Assembly: GCA_003024985.2 (NCBI GenBank) | Contig: PXIH01S0007413.1 | DNA from: Euperipatoides rowelli | Lineage: Eukaryota > Onychophora > Udeonychophora > Euonychophora > Peripatopsidae | DNA: 12,579 bases | Strand: one strand, 5' to 3' | In this document: positions 1 through 7,720 of the stretch, in pieces | Layout: each line of letters begins with the position of its first letter | How positions within the stretch are numbered: position 1 is the first letter of the stretch | Notes under the pieces: model-generated | The model's database searches: none | What the model saw: the letters and a program-made list of their open reading frames with translations, nothing else | What the model was told of the DNA's origin: nothing | Position numbers and translations under genes: made by a program

Positions 1-1244
1 ATTACTTCACAAACAGTTAAATGTAGCCCTTAGCCAAGCCTATACTTAAAATAAATAAATAAATAAATACATAAACACTACACCTAAAAACTTTTCACAT
101 ATTCAGACAAATCAGCAGAGCCATCTAGCTTAAAAATGATGGTACTATAAACAGCTGGTTTTATTATGTTTTGCAAATCAAAACAAACTAAAATTAATTT
201 CACTGATAAATGGCATCATCAAAATGTTGACTCATCTTTCATTAATTTTTTAAGCCCTTACATAGTTTTTACTACACTGAAGTATTTTTCTATTAACAAT
301 ATTAGCGAGTTAAAACAATTTTAACATTTTATTTTTTAAAAAAAAATCAGCACTTGTAACATTTGAATGACAATATGTTCCAAATATTTTAAATTATTGT
401 GCATGTTTTGTTTTTTATAAATCAATTCAATAGATAATAGGCTACATAATAAAATATTAAAATTTTTTTCTTTATCTTTCTAAACTAAGCTAGTTTATAA
501 AGAAAAATATTCTGTATATTTTTTCAATAATATAATCAGAATTCCAGTATTTTATATGATTTTCTAGAAAGACAGTCACCGTTTTTTTTTTTTTATTAAG
601 TGATGGCTAAAGGAAGACAAGAAATTATCACCAGTCAGTTATAATAGAAATCCATCAAGTTAATAGATTTGGTGTGCAGTATATTCATGAAATAGTATCA
701 CAACTTTACAAGTTCTGACTGAATTTTGATTATCAGCTGCATAGGTGTGCAATAGACCATTTCTGATATATGATTGGCTATCCAATAAGATCTTGAATTC
801 CTTATGAAACTAAGACTTATTTCCCTGGATATTAAAAACTGCAAGTCTAGACAATCTGGCCCTCTCGCTTTCAGTTGGTACACAATACGAATGACTAGAA
901 TTTATAACTATTATTTTATTATTTTTCTTAAAAAAATTATCAAATTCCAACAATTTTAAATAATGAAATTAAATTGTAAAATCAAAAATTAAAATCTAAA
1001 GGATTTTTTTTTTAAATAAATAAATTCATCATAAACATACAAGTTAATTTGTACTAGGATTCCTAATGTTTTAATAGTCTTTATTTTCCATCAGGTTGAA
1101 AAAATTAAAGGTTATTTATTTCTATTTGACAGCTGCTTGATAGATTTTCTATAAATAATAGGCCTATCTCAACTAAAATTCATAATTTACAGTGTATTTT
1201 TCAACCTGCAGCCACAAACAGGAATCTTTTAAATATTATTAAGA
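1..1244. other. AT-rich gene-free stretch
   Basis: No coding region, RNA gene or transposon end is recognised here. The sequence is dominated by A and T runs, with a short AAAT microsatellite near the start. A 61-codon open frame on the minus strand (698-883) shows no domain, no splice context and no family resemblance, so I treat it as chance. Two other short landmarks are a T-run near 581-595 and a TAGGCCTA octamer at 1159-1166. Confidence 0.7.
48..69. repeat. (AAAT)n microsatellite
   Basis: About five perfect AAAT units in tandem. It is a simple sequence repeat of the kind common in AT-rich animal DNA, with no evidence of function. Confidence 0.85.
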
Positions 1245-1390
1245 TAAATTGTTCTGTGATCTTTATTTTGACATGATTTTTTTTTGTTTTGTTTTTGAAC
1301 CTATTGCATGATTTACATGCAAATATGCATGAAAATTAGCCCCAAAAACAAAAAAAAACCATGTCAAAATAAAGATCACAGAACAATTTA
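1245..1390. mobile_element. Hairpin MITE with 31-bp perfect arms
   Basis: Positions 1245-1275 and 1360-1390 are perfect reverse complements over 31 bp. Inside them, a T-rich tract (1277-1297) faces an A-rich tract (1344-1359), which lengthens the potential stem. Both outer ends finish in TA (1245-1246 and 1389-1390), as expected for a short non-autonomous element of a TA-targeting superfamily such as Tc1/mariner. The terminal bases after TA (AATTGTTCTG) do not match a Tc1 or pogo terminus I know, so the superfamily is unassigned. There is no coding capacity. The loop contains three GCATG-type words and an ATGCAAAT octamer at 1317-1324. What is seen is the palindrome; the transposon origin is inferred. 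Confidence 0.65.
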
Positions 1391-1925
1391 TTGTTTTCGA
1401 GAACTTGAGTCCTAAGATTTACAGCAGTCATTTGGTTATCAATATAAGCTTATAAACCCAATAACTATGACAAGTTGAGAATAAGGATAAGCTAGGAATA
1501 GGTAATATTAATTAATATACATAGACTATGTCTAGTCTTTTCAAAATAACCTGTTCAACAAATTGACTATAAATGTTTGTAAAGGTTATAATTCGTTAAT
1601 TTCCTATATCGGTATCAGAATGGTTTCGGGGAGGGTGGGGGGGTGTTTGTATTTTAGGTAAATTATTGAAAAATTATTATTATTTAAGAATACGCTCAAA
1701 CTAGAAGAAAAGCATTGGCAATAAGATCAAAAATTATCCCTAAAACAACATGTGTTTAATAAAATAGTAAGACAGGACTTCTCAAACATTTTATAATGCA
1801 GTCCAGAAAAATAATAATTTAACAAAAAAAAAAATATCTAGGCCTAAATTCCGCATTTACTACACAAATATTTTAGAACTGTGACTGATTTAAACAATTC
1901 TATTATCATGATAATTACTATTCGG
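1391..1925. other. AT-rich gene-free stretch
   Basis: No gene or transposon terminus is seen. It holds one G-rich patch at 1628-1643, a TAGGCCTA octamer at 1839-1846 and several A-runs. Confidence 0.65.
1628..1643 (+). other. Putative G-quadruplex motif
   Basis: The plus strand reads GGGG-A-GGG-T-GGGGGGG, which supplies four G tracts of at least three separated by single bases. This satisfies the usual intramolecular G-quadruplex pattern and stands out in very AT-rich surroundings. No promoter or gene is visible next to it, so no role is assigned. Confidence 0.5.
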
Positions 1926-2402
1926 CAAAACTTTACCTTACGGTGATTCGCTAATATGCACTTTGCTAGTCCAGCGCCTCATGAATATGCCGCTTTCTAA
2001 TATAGCGCTTCACTAAAATTGTGCTTCACTCATACGGTGCATCACTAATACAGTGCTTTGCTAATAGTCTTTTAATTCATTAGCCTACACAATTTGTATT
2101 TTTTTATATTATATAATTTGTATGTTGGCTATTTATTTTCATTTTTGATATTTTTGGCGCTTGACGTGCTATGTTACACAGTGCATCTCTCTCTTTTATT
2201 ATTGTATTTTTTGCAATTTTTCCAGCCTGGCGCTATGGTGCATTTAATACAGTACAGGTTTACGATAGTTTGCTATAAATTTGTTTTACGGATTCTATAG
2301 GTACTGGGAAAGGGGGAAAAGCCTATGATTAACTTTATGGCAATATTTACTTTAGAGTGGAGTCTGAAACCTAACCCACCATATTAGTGAGGGATGCCTG
2401 TA
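1926..2402. mobile_element. pogo/Tigger-like non-autonomous element remnant
   Basis: The right end (about 2355-2402) resembles pogo/Tigger termini. Read from the outside on the minus strand it gives TA, then CAGGCATCCCTCACTAATA, then a GGTTAGG stretch, i.e. a CAG-starting terminus next to a TA target. The phrase around 2250-2265 (AATACAGTACAGGTTTACGA) also resembles AT-rich internal parts of Tigger-derived repeats as I remember them. The left part is an array of eight 16-bp units whose core, CACTAATAC, echoes the right terminus. The left boundary is not certain: 1926 is where a duplicated 43-bp segment begins, and no clean left copy of the right terminus is visible. The 68-codon frame at 2094-2300 is hydrophobic and shows no transposase feature, so the element is non-coding. 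CpG is locally concentrated in the repeat array, unlike the surroundings. Confidence 0.5.
1940..2067. repeat. Eight-unit 16-bp subterminal tandem array
   Basis: Eight consecutive units start at 1940, 1956, 1972, 1988, 2004, 2020, 2036 and 2052, each exactly 16 bp with no indel. The approximate consensus is AGTGCTTCACTAATAC. Individual units carry several substitutions, yet the register is kept through the whole array. The core matches the CTCACTAATATGGTG found in the right terminus of the surrounding element, read from its minus strand. Subterminal copies of terminus-like words are often transposase binding sites in DNA transposons; that role is inferred here. Confidence 0.75.
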
Positions 2403-2655
2403 TTAAACAAAAAAAATAGCATTACGCTAACAATAGTTTAAAATAGGCATACAATTTGTTAACGTGACACAATTTTTTTTTAATAAGCTCATTTTTTGTC
2501 ATCATTAAAATAAGAAATTGGCCAATATGATTTACACTTAATCAGAAACAAAATTTAGAATAAATAAATATATTTTGAATTGGGTGACAAATCTGGTGTT
2601 TTTAAAAATATAATTGCAACTAGGCTACAATATAAAAATATTTTGTGGTTAATTT

Positions 2656-2698
2656 CAAAACTTTACCTTACGGTGATTCGCTAATATGCACTTTGCTA
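2656..2698 (+). repeat. Identical 43-bp copy of segment 1926-1968
   Basis: Positions 2656-2698 repeat 1926-1968 without a mismatch, in the same orientation and 730 bp away. The copy includes the first unit and most of the second unit of the 16-bp array, then diverges abruptly. No other part of the pogo/Tigger-like element is seen at this second site. Confidence 0.9.
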
Positions 2699-3162
2699 AT
2701 CATTTTAAAACTTTTTTTTTAAATGAGAAAAAGGTGAAAATATTTATTTCATATTCTAAAAAGGAGCTTATAGTAAAAAAAAAATTGTATAGGGGTGGGG
2801 AAGAGACAGAGATTCATTGCCATAACTTTTCAAATAATTAAAAAAAAGTAAAGGATATCAAGGTTTTGAATGCCAAAGAAAATTGGGATTTAATTGCAAA
2901 CTGAATGCTTAGCCTATAATCTAAAATACATGGAAATGGTTTTATCTTCAAGAAGTCACATGATTTAACCTCTTCCAGACATCACATCATGAAGCAGAAG
3001 CTTTTAGCATAGAACCAAAAAAAAAAAGATTTCCAAATGTAAAAGCACTTTTTTTTTTTAAGAGAGAGATAGAAGCCAAACAGATGACCATTTCATCCTA
3101 TTTGTGATGGTGATTTGAGAGTGGCAACATCTAGCAACAGGTAGATGGTAATCAGGTCGATG

Positions 3163-3174
3163 TGTCAATTGACA
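3163..3174. other. 12-bp perfect palindrome
   Basis: TGTCAATTGACA is its own reverse complement. It lies in a slightly GC-richer patch. It could be a dimeric protein-binding site or chance; nothing nearby decides. Confidence 0.4.
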
Positions 3175-4489
3175 GGTCAGAAAGGTGTCTTCAAAAGAAA
3201 TGGTGAAACAAATGATGAAACACTAGCTAATGAACTATTCTCTGTAAAAAAAAAAATCATTAGCACGAGTAAAAAAAAGAAATAAGAAAAAAAAATAACT
3301 TGATGGCTTTCGAAGCAAAATAAAGTCTAAATAAAATAATTCTGAAAAATAAAAAAAAAGACTGTCATAATTTGTTTTATTAAAAAATAAAAGTCTGCAT
3401 ATATCTTCTCATTATTAATGATAAATAAATTATTCAAATAATACTGTTAACTACAAGGAGCTTTCTGAATTTTCATGAAACATTTTTTTTTTTTACATTT
3501 TTTGAATTTATTTATTTACTTTCTGTGTGTATTAATATTTTAACATATAACATAACTCTTTATGGTGGAGCCTTTTTGTTTTCTTGAGAAGCTTAACCCA
3601 CAATTTGCCATTTGAGGATAATAATGTCATCTGTCTTTTAAAAGAGCATGTTTATAACTTAAGTAAGAGTAAAGCTAAAAGCCATAGATTAGATTCAAAC
3701 TCAGTTTTGTCTTTACCATTATAGCATTCTGCTATTATTGGTTGATATTGAGAATATATAGTGAACTGATGGCTGGTAAAATAAAGATTTGAAGGTAGGC
3801 TAAGCTTAAAGTCTAGACTGTTTATTAGACTGGAATGTAGATTATGCCTTTAGAAAATAAGAAAAGAAACATTAATAAGGCATAGCTAAGGAAGAATCTA
3901 TAAATCTAAATATGTACATAAAAAGATAATTCTACTCATGAATACTGTATAGCCTAACACACACCTATTCAAAGTAATCAATAATTAGCTTACACTTATT
4001 GACTTGTTTTGCGTATATTGTTAATAGATATACTACATAGATAAATAAAATAAAACAGCAACTTGCTGGCATACAAAAATAACGTAAACAAAAAGTCCAA
4101 AATTAACAATGCTTTAACAAGTATCAGTGGAGGGTACTTGATTTCCGTCATTCTAACCCCAAATTAAATAAACAAATAAAGAGAAAATGTGCTGGAATGA
4201 TGAATGTTATTCCAACTGAGTGAGACATAGAAGCATGTATGCAGTGTTCTTAAATAGAAATGAGTGTTCAAACAAAAGGCATGAATAAATTAACATTAAT
4301 TGTTTACAATCCGGGATTGATCAGATCACATGACATTTGTCATGAAATAACAACAGCCGCATTAAGAAAGTTACGAATGTGCAAGAACTACACAGCTTGA
4401 GCCATGCATGAATGAATCAATGTAACAAGATGAGGGAGAAAAAAAAATTAAATAACAATTCACTGTACAATACCATTAATCAATCTTAA

Positions 4490-4603
4490 TCTCATGACTT
4501 TCAGAACATGAAGAAAAAGAAATATCAATCAGTAAGCTATCGTCCAGTGACATTACTATTTAAAAATTCTCTCGCATTAATATTTCAATGTATGGTGCTA
4601 TAA
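4490..4603 (+). pseudogene. Possible LINE reverse-transcriptase relic
   Basis: An open stretch without ATG dependence runs from just after a TAA (4487-4489) to a TAA at 4601-4603. In the middle it reads SYRPVTLL (4535-4558), matching the sYRPIsLL signature at the start of the reverse-transcriptase domain of non-LTR retrotransposons. It is preceded by a lysine-rich run (KKKK), in the place where such enzymes usually have a K-G-K type segment. The following residues (KNSLALIF) would align with the segment that normally contains the K..E motif, but that glutamate is not present. Only about 38 codons are open, and no catalytic aspartates are in reach. It ends just before the foldback element at 4621, so that insertion or simple decay may have cut it. 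A chance match cannot be excluded. Confidence 0.35.
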
Positions 4604-4620
4604 AAAGCGAGCATTTCTGG

Positions 4621-4960
4621 GTTGGACAATAAGTTTACAAATGGATCCAAGTCATTAGTGGACAGCAAGAGTTTACCTTCTGGATCTCCCCAATATAGCC
4701 ACCACAAATGGCATTAAAATATTAATTCTTGTGGAAAAAGCACTGATAGAATGCAGAAAGGATGAAGGGATAAGCTAAAATATGTTTTATATCAGCTTAT
4801 ATAAAACATATTTTAGCTAAGCATGTCATCCTTTCTGCATTTGATCAGAACTTTGTTCACTAGATTTAGTCTATATAATATTCTATTGCCAATTGTGGTG
4901 GCCATATTGGGGGTCCGTAAAGTAAACTTTTGCCTAGTGGACCTTTTTCAAAGTCCAGCG
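4621..4960. mobile_element. Foldback element with long, nearly touching arms
   Basis: The left arm (4621-4792) and right arm (4799-4960) are inverted copies of each other. The innermost 20 bp (4773-4792 and 4799-4818) pair perfectly around a 6-base spacer. Further out, 4751-4764 pairs with 4827-4840, and the CCCCAATATRGCCACCACA-type block at 4688-4712 pairs with 4888-4913 with few mismatches. The outermost parts (GTTGGAC at 4621, GTCCAGC at 4953) are more diverged and have small indels. No open frame or clear target duplication was found. This is a long-terminal-inverted-repeat or foldback MITE by structure. An RNA from it would form a long hairpin of more than 150 bp. Confidence 0.75.
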
Positions 4961-5176
4961 ATGATAGGCTAAATGTTGTGAAAATAATTATGCTTTCATT
5001 TACATATAATCAAAATGATATAATCTATATACTGAATTTTTGTTAGAAATAAGAATAACTAAAATTATTTGAAAAAAATTAATTAAACTTGGCTAGTCCC
5101 ACATTTTTTTTAATAACTACAATATATTACATAGTCACTAATATTCCATGATTTTTTTTTTAATGTGCATTTAATA

Positions 5177-5198
5177 AAATAAAAATGCATTTTTATTT
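5177..5198. other. 22-bp perfect palindrome centred on TGCA
   Basis: The sequence is self-complementary over 22 bp with no spacer, centred on ATGCAT and flanked by A-rich and T-rich halves. Such a structure can extrude as a cruciform. No gene end lies nearby, and the long T-tract is not coupled to a transcription unit that I can see. Confidence 0.5.
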
Positions 5199-5359
5199 CA
5201 ATTACATAATTAAAAAATTATTACTCATGACCTGTAGAATTTCTTATAATTAAAATTTATAAAAGTGTAGGATTACTATTGGCATTTCAGTAAGTTTATG
5301 AGCGGCCTTATAGCAAGAAGTTTCTATTCTCGACTGAAATATGAAGCCAAGTTTTTTTT

Positions 5360-5377
5360 GTGTGTGTGTGTGTGTGT
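5360..5377. repeat. (GT)9 microsatellite
   Basis: Nine perfect GT dinucleotides, directly preceded by a run of T. Confidence 0.9.
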
Positions 5378-5965
5378 TTTATTCTATACATTATTGAAAG
5401 TAACTTTTAATGTTTGAAATTCAATCATTTATAAGCTATCAAATATAGTTTATGTTGGCTTTTTTCTGATTTAAATGCCATTAGACAATAGCACATGCTT
5501 TCAATGAATTTAGATAAACACAGTAATGCACCATGTTAAATTTCACAAAGATTGAGAAAATGTTAAGTTCTAATAAAATTTGTGGAGGTTGTTCTTCTTG
5601 GAAATCAATTTATAAATCAAAAACCTGTAAATCAATATATTTTTCCGTAGTAGGCTAAATAATGAAAATGCTAAGCGTTATTCATACATTTTAGTTAAAA
5701 CAAAATAAAAAAAACTGTGTATTTTAGAATAAAAAAATACTGTAATAAATTTCATTAATATTGAATTATCTATCTTTAATTGTTTATTTGTATATGCTTT
5801 GTATTGATGATCAATCCAGATTGGCAGTGTCCACCTGACACATTAACACTTCACAAGTAACACTTAACTAATCTTGAAGCAATTGGTGTAAATGCTGAAA
5901 ATTATTGATTCATGTAGGCCTATACTATTCCTTCCATCATATTTTAATTAATCTCAGTTTATTTG

Positions 5966-6014
<49 letters not shown>
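5966..6014. repeat. (AAT)16 microsatellite
   Basis: About 49 bp of uninterrupted AAT/ATA repeat. A 67-codon frame crossing it (5905-6108) owes its length to a poly-asparagine run made by this microsatellite and is not a credible gene on that ground. Confidence 0.95.
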
Positions 6015-6299
6015 GGAAACTAAAAAGCCTATCAAAAATAAGAAAATAAGGTGGTGCTATGGGCATTTGAAAAGGAAGAGGCCCAGGATTGAGTTCAATT
6101 GGATCTAGGATCTCCTTTATCTTTAAGTAGAAAAGCACTGTTGATCAAGAGGATTTCGTTTTCTTTTCTTTTAAAATTTCATGTTAAGTTTACACGATAC
6201 CCTCAGAAAAGGCCAAGCACATAACCTACATCAGCAATATATTCTACTCTCTGAAAGAAACATAACATCCAATTAAACTGATAATAATTACATTCATAC
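6015..6299. other. Unassigned stretch after the AAT repeat
   Basis: No gene is recognised. The first 95 bases are somewhat GC-richer and encode, on the plus strand, a short KIRW...GHLKRKRPRIE-like stretch ending in TAG at 6106-6108. This is faintly reminiscent of the C-terminal end of LINE polyproteins. The remainder is plain AT-rich DNA. Confidence 0.4.
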
Positions 6300-6472
6300 T
6301 GCTTTACCGTTTGATAACATCTCACTCTTACTTTTTAAATGAAGATACTGTGTTTATCCCACCAGGTTGATTTTTAAAAGTGAATAAAAATTTAATTACA
6401 AAATAAAATATTTAAAACTAACCATTGAATTAGCTTTCATTGATGAAGATGCTTAATTTGCAGGATTTTTTT
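6300..6472 (+). repeat. Dispersed ~230-bp repeat, copy A (5' part)
   Basis: This copy shares ordered landmarks with three others in the window. They are a CTGxCTTTTACC-like start, a TGTGTTTATCCCACCAGG-like block (here 6349-6366), and the TTGAATTAGCTTTCATTGA block (6425-6443) followed by TGCTTAATTTGCAG and a T-run. Its T-run is interrupted by the piggyBac-like insertion, and its end appears to resume after 7444. Identity between copies is only moderate, so this is an old repeat. The class is unknown and no coding capacity is apparent. Confidence 0.55.
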
Positions 6473-6476
6473 TTAA
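6473..6476. other. TTAA target-site duplication, left
   Basis: TTAA directly abuts the left terminal inverted repeat of the piggyBac-like element and is matched by TTAA at 7441-7444. Confidence 0.85.
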
Positions 6477-6494
6477 CCTTCCAGCGAGCGTGCA

Positions 6495-6511
6495 GTCGTA
6501 AATTTTACGAC
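6495..6511. other. Left subterminal palindrome of piggyBac-like element
   Basis: GTCGTAAA-T-TTTACGAC has 8-bp perfect arms around a single central T, 18 bp inside the left end. A related copy lies near the right end, suggesting a protein-binding role in transposition; the role is inferred. Confidence 0.6.
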
Positions 6512-6876
6512 AAATTCAGTTTTTTATAAAATGTGTCTATGTGTATGGTCTTGTGGGTTTATCTCTGCCTTTTATTCCTAAAACTAACTCCACACTACGA
6601 TATTGGTAGATTTTTACCAAGCACAAAGCCCATTTTATAATTATTTTTGAAATTATTTGTACGACGCCCAGACATAAATTTTACAACACGCGCCTGCTGA
6701 TGTTATAATATTAAATTTCAGGTAACATAAAACAAATATTATAAAACATTTAGGACTAAACTTATATATTTTTAAAATCAGAATTTAATGCAAATTTCAA
6801 AAATCAAAAGTAAAAAATCCTATCTCCAACGGCAGAGAAACAGTAAAGGTAAGAAAAATTGGCTTTTTTTTTTTTT

Positions 6877-7320
6877 GTTGGAATTTTTTTTTATTTATAT
6901 AATAAAAGTTCTGACAAAAAATAGAACAAAAAAAAATAATATTTAATTTTTTTTCTATCTGTTAAAGATTTTGAGATATTTAACAATGTATTATCGGGAC
7001 ATACGATAAATACAATTGAGTAATGAATGCCGACTTTTAGAAATTATATCATAAAATAAAATCTGTTTGTTGGAATTTTTTTCTTTATATAGTAAAATTC
7101 CTGACAAAAAAATAGAACAAAAAATACTATTTAAATTTTTTTTCAATCTGTTATACATTTTGAAATATTTAAAATAATGTATTATCTGGACATCACCTAC
7201 AGTATTTTATACAAGCGTAATGAGGCAACATTTACAAAAATAATCACAAAATAAAATCTGTTTGTTGGATTTTTTTTTTCTTTATATATTAAAATTCCTG
7301 ATAAAAAATATAACATAAAT
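6877..7320 (+). repeat. Internal tandem repeat, period ~193 bp
   Basis: Units begin with GTTGGATTTTT-like sequence at 6877, 7069 and 7264, giving spacings of 192 and 195 bp. Each unit continues with a (CTT)TATATA-TAAAA-TTCCTGACAAAAAATAGAAC-like block. The first two end with an ATAAAATAAAATCTGTTT-like or ATCACAAAATAAAATC-like junction. The third unit is partial and fades at about 7310-7320. The repeat is confined to the interior of the piggyBac-like element. Confidence 0.8.
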
Positions 7321-7351
7321 TTGTGTAATAATTTCATTATTACACATATTT
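7317..7351. other. 16-bp-arm hairpin inside the element
   Basis: Arms 7317-7332 and 7336-7351 pair at 15 of 16 positions around a TTC loop, and the inner 10 bp (GTGTAATAAT / ATTATTACAC) pair perfectly. It lies about 90 bp from the right end of the piggyBac-like element. It resembles an intrinsic hairpin but has no associated transcription unit. Confidence 0.6.
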
Positions 7352-7379
7352 AGAAATTTTTATACAGATGATTCTATGA

Positions 7380-7396
7380 ATCGTAAAAATTATGAT
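7380..7396. other. Right subterminal palindrome of piggyBac-like element
   Basis: ATCGTAA-AAA-TTATGAT has 7-base arms with one mismatch and mirrors the left subterminal palindrome in sequence and spacing class. It has decayed more than the left copy. Confidence 0.45.
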
Positions 7397-7440
7397 ACAC
7401 AACAGCTCATGTTAAACATTTCCACGCACCCGCTCGAAGG

Positions 7441-7444
7441 TTAA
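7441..7444. other. TTAA target-site duplication, right
   Basis: TTAA follows the right terminal inverted repeat directly and matches 6473-6476. Confidence 0.85.
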
Positions 7445-7720
7445 ATAAACATTAGGCAACCATTAATTGCAATGGCTTCAAGAGCACTTCTTATTTAGGT
7501 AAACATTGTGTGTATTTTCTACCAGGAGGATTTTTCAAATATAATTAAGAGATTTAATTATATATCAATTAATTAAAAAATAAATTTAAAAAAAAAAAAA
7601 AAACCAGCAAGAAGAAGATATTTGGATTAGCTTTCCATTAGGACATATGAAAATTCATAGTATTTCTTTTTTTCTCTGAAGTAATCATTATGCTGACCCT
7701 TAGATGAGAAAAAAAACAGT
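7445..7720 (+). repeat. Dispersed ~230-bp repeat, end of copy A plus copy B
   Basis: After the transposon the sequence resumes with AGGCAACCATTAATTGC, comparable with the AGGAACCATTATGC that follows the T-run in the copy at about 10487-10500. Copy B follows. It has the TGTGTGTATTTTCTACCAGGAGG block at about 7507-7530, an A-run of 16 (7588-7603), TTGGATTAGCTTTCCATTA at 7622-7640 and a T-run with CTGAAGTAATCATTATGCTGA after it. It belongs to the same family as copy A and as the copies at about 10044-10557. Confidence 0.55.

Larger units (their letters stand above)
2403..4489. other. Long gene-free stretch
   Basis: No coding region or transposon terminus is recognised apart from the 43-bp copy at 2656-2698. 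Composition is less extreme around 3060-3240 and 4100-4440, which could be old unique sequence or untranslated exon material, but both strands are full of stops and no splice structure is convincing. Small palindromes occur at 3163-3174 and 4329-4344. TAGGCTA/TAGCCTA words occur at 2621, 2910, 3796 and 3950. Confidence 0.6.
4961..5965. other. AT-rich gene-free stretch
   Basis: No gene is recognised. It contains a 22-bp perfect palindrome (5177-5198), a GT microsatellite (5360-5377), several homopolymer T runs and TAGGCTA-type words at 4965, 5651 and 5915. Confidence 0.65.
6477..7440. mobile_element. Non-autonomous piggyBac-like transposon, 964 bp
   Basis: The element is flanked by TTAA on both sides, the target duplication that defines the piggyBac superfamily. 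Its ends are inverted copies: CCTTCCAGCGAGCGTGCAG at the left and, read from the right end on the minus strand, CCTTCGAGCGGGTGCGTGG (13 of 19 positions equal). Terminal CCYT and nearby CGTAAATTTTACG-type words are familiar from piggyBac-like elements. Both ends carry a subterminal palindrome (6495-6511 and 7380-7396). There is no transposase: no frame of useful length exists and the interior is AT-rich tandem repeat, so it would depend on an enzyme supplied elsewhere. It is inserted in the T-run of a separate dispersed repeat. Divergence between the two ends suggests it is not a very recent insertion. Confidence 0.85.

Noticed and set aside
698-883. 61-codon minus-strand frame
   Set aside because: No domain, signal or family resemblance; length is expected by chance and no splice or promoter context supports it.
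1940-2067. CRISPR-like array
   Set aside because: Units are directly adjacent without spacers, degenerate, and in clearly eukaryotic DNA beside a transposon terminus.
2094-2300. 68-codon plus-strand frame, hydrophobic
   Set aside because: Lies inside the non-coding part of the pogo/Tigger-like remnant; its hydrophobic look comes from T-rich sequence, and it has no transposase features.
5905-6108. 67-codon frame with poly-asparagine
   Set aside because: Most of its length is the AAT microsatellite; only the last part, discussed separately, has any possible protein signal.
7317-7351. Intrinsic (rho-independent) terminator
   Set aside because: The stem is AT-only, the sequence is eukaryotic and no transcription unit precedes it.
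7361-7380. YTDD-like codons, considered as a reverse-transcriptase catalytic motif
   Set aside because: Only four residues, with stops close by and no other reverse-transcriptase motifs; it falls inside the piggyBac-like element.
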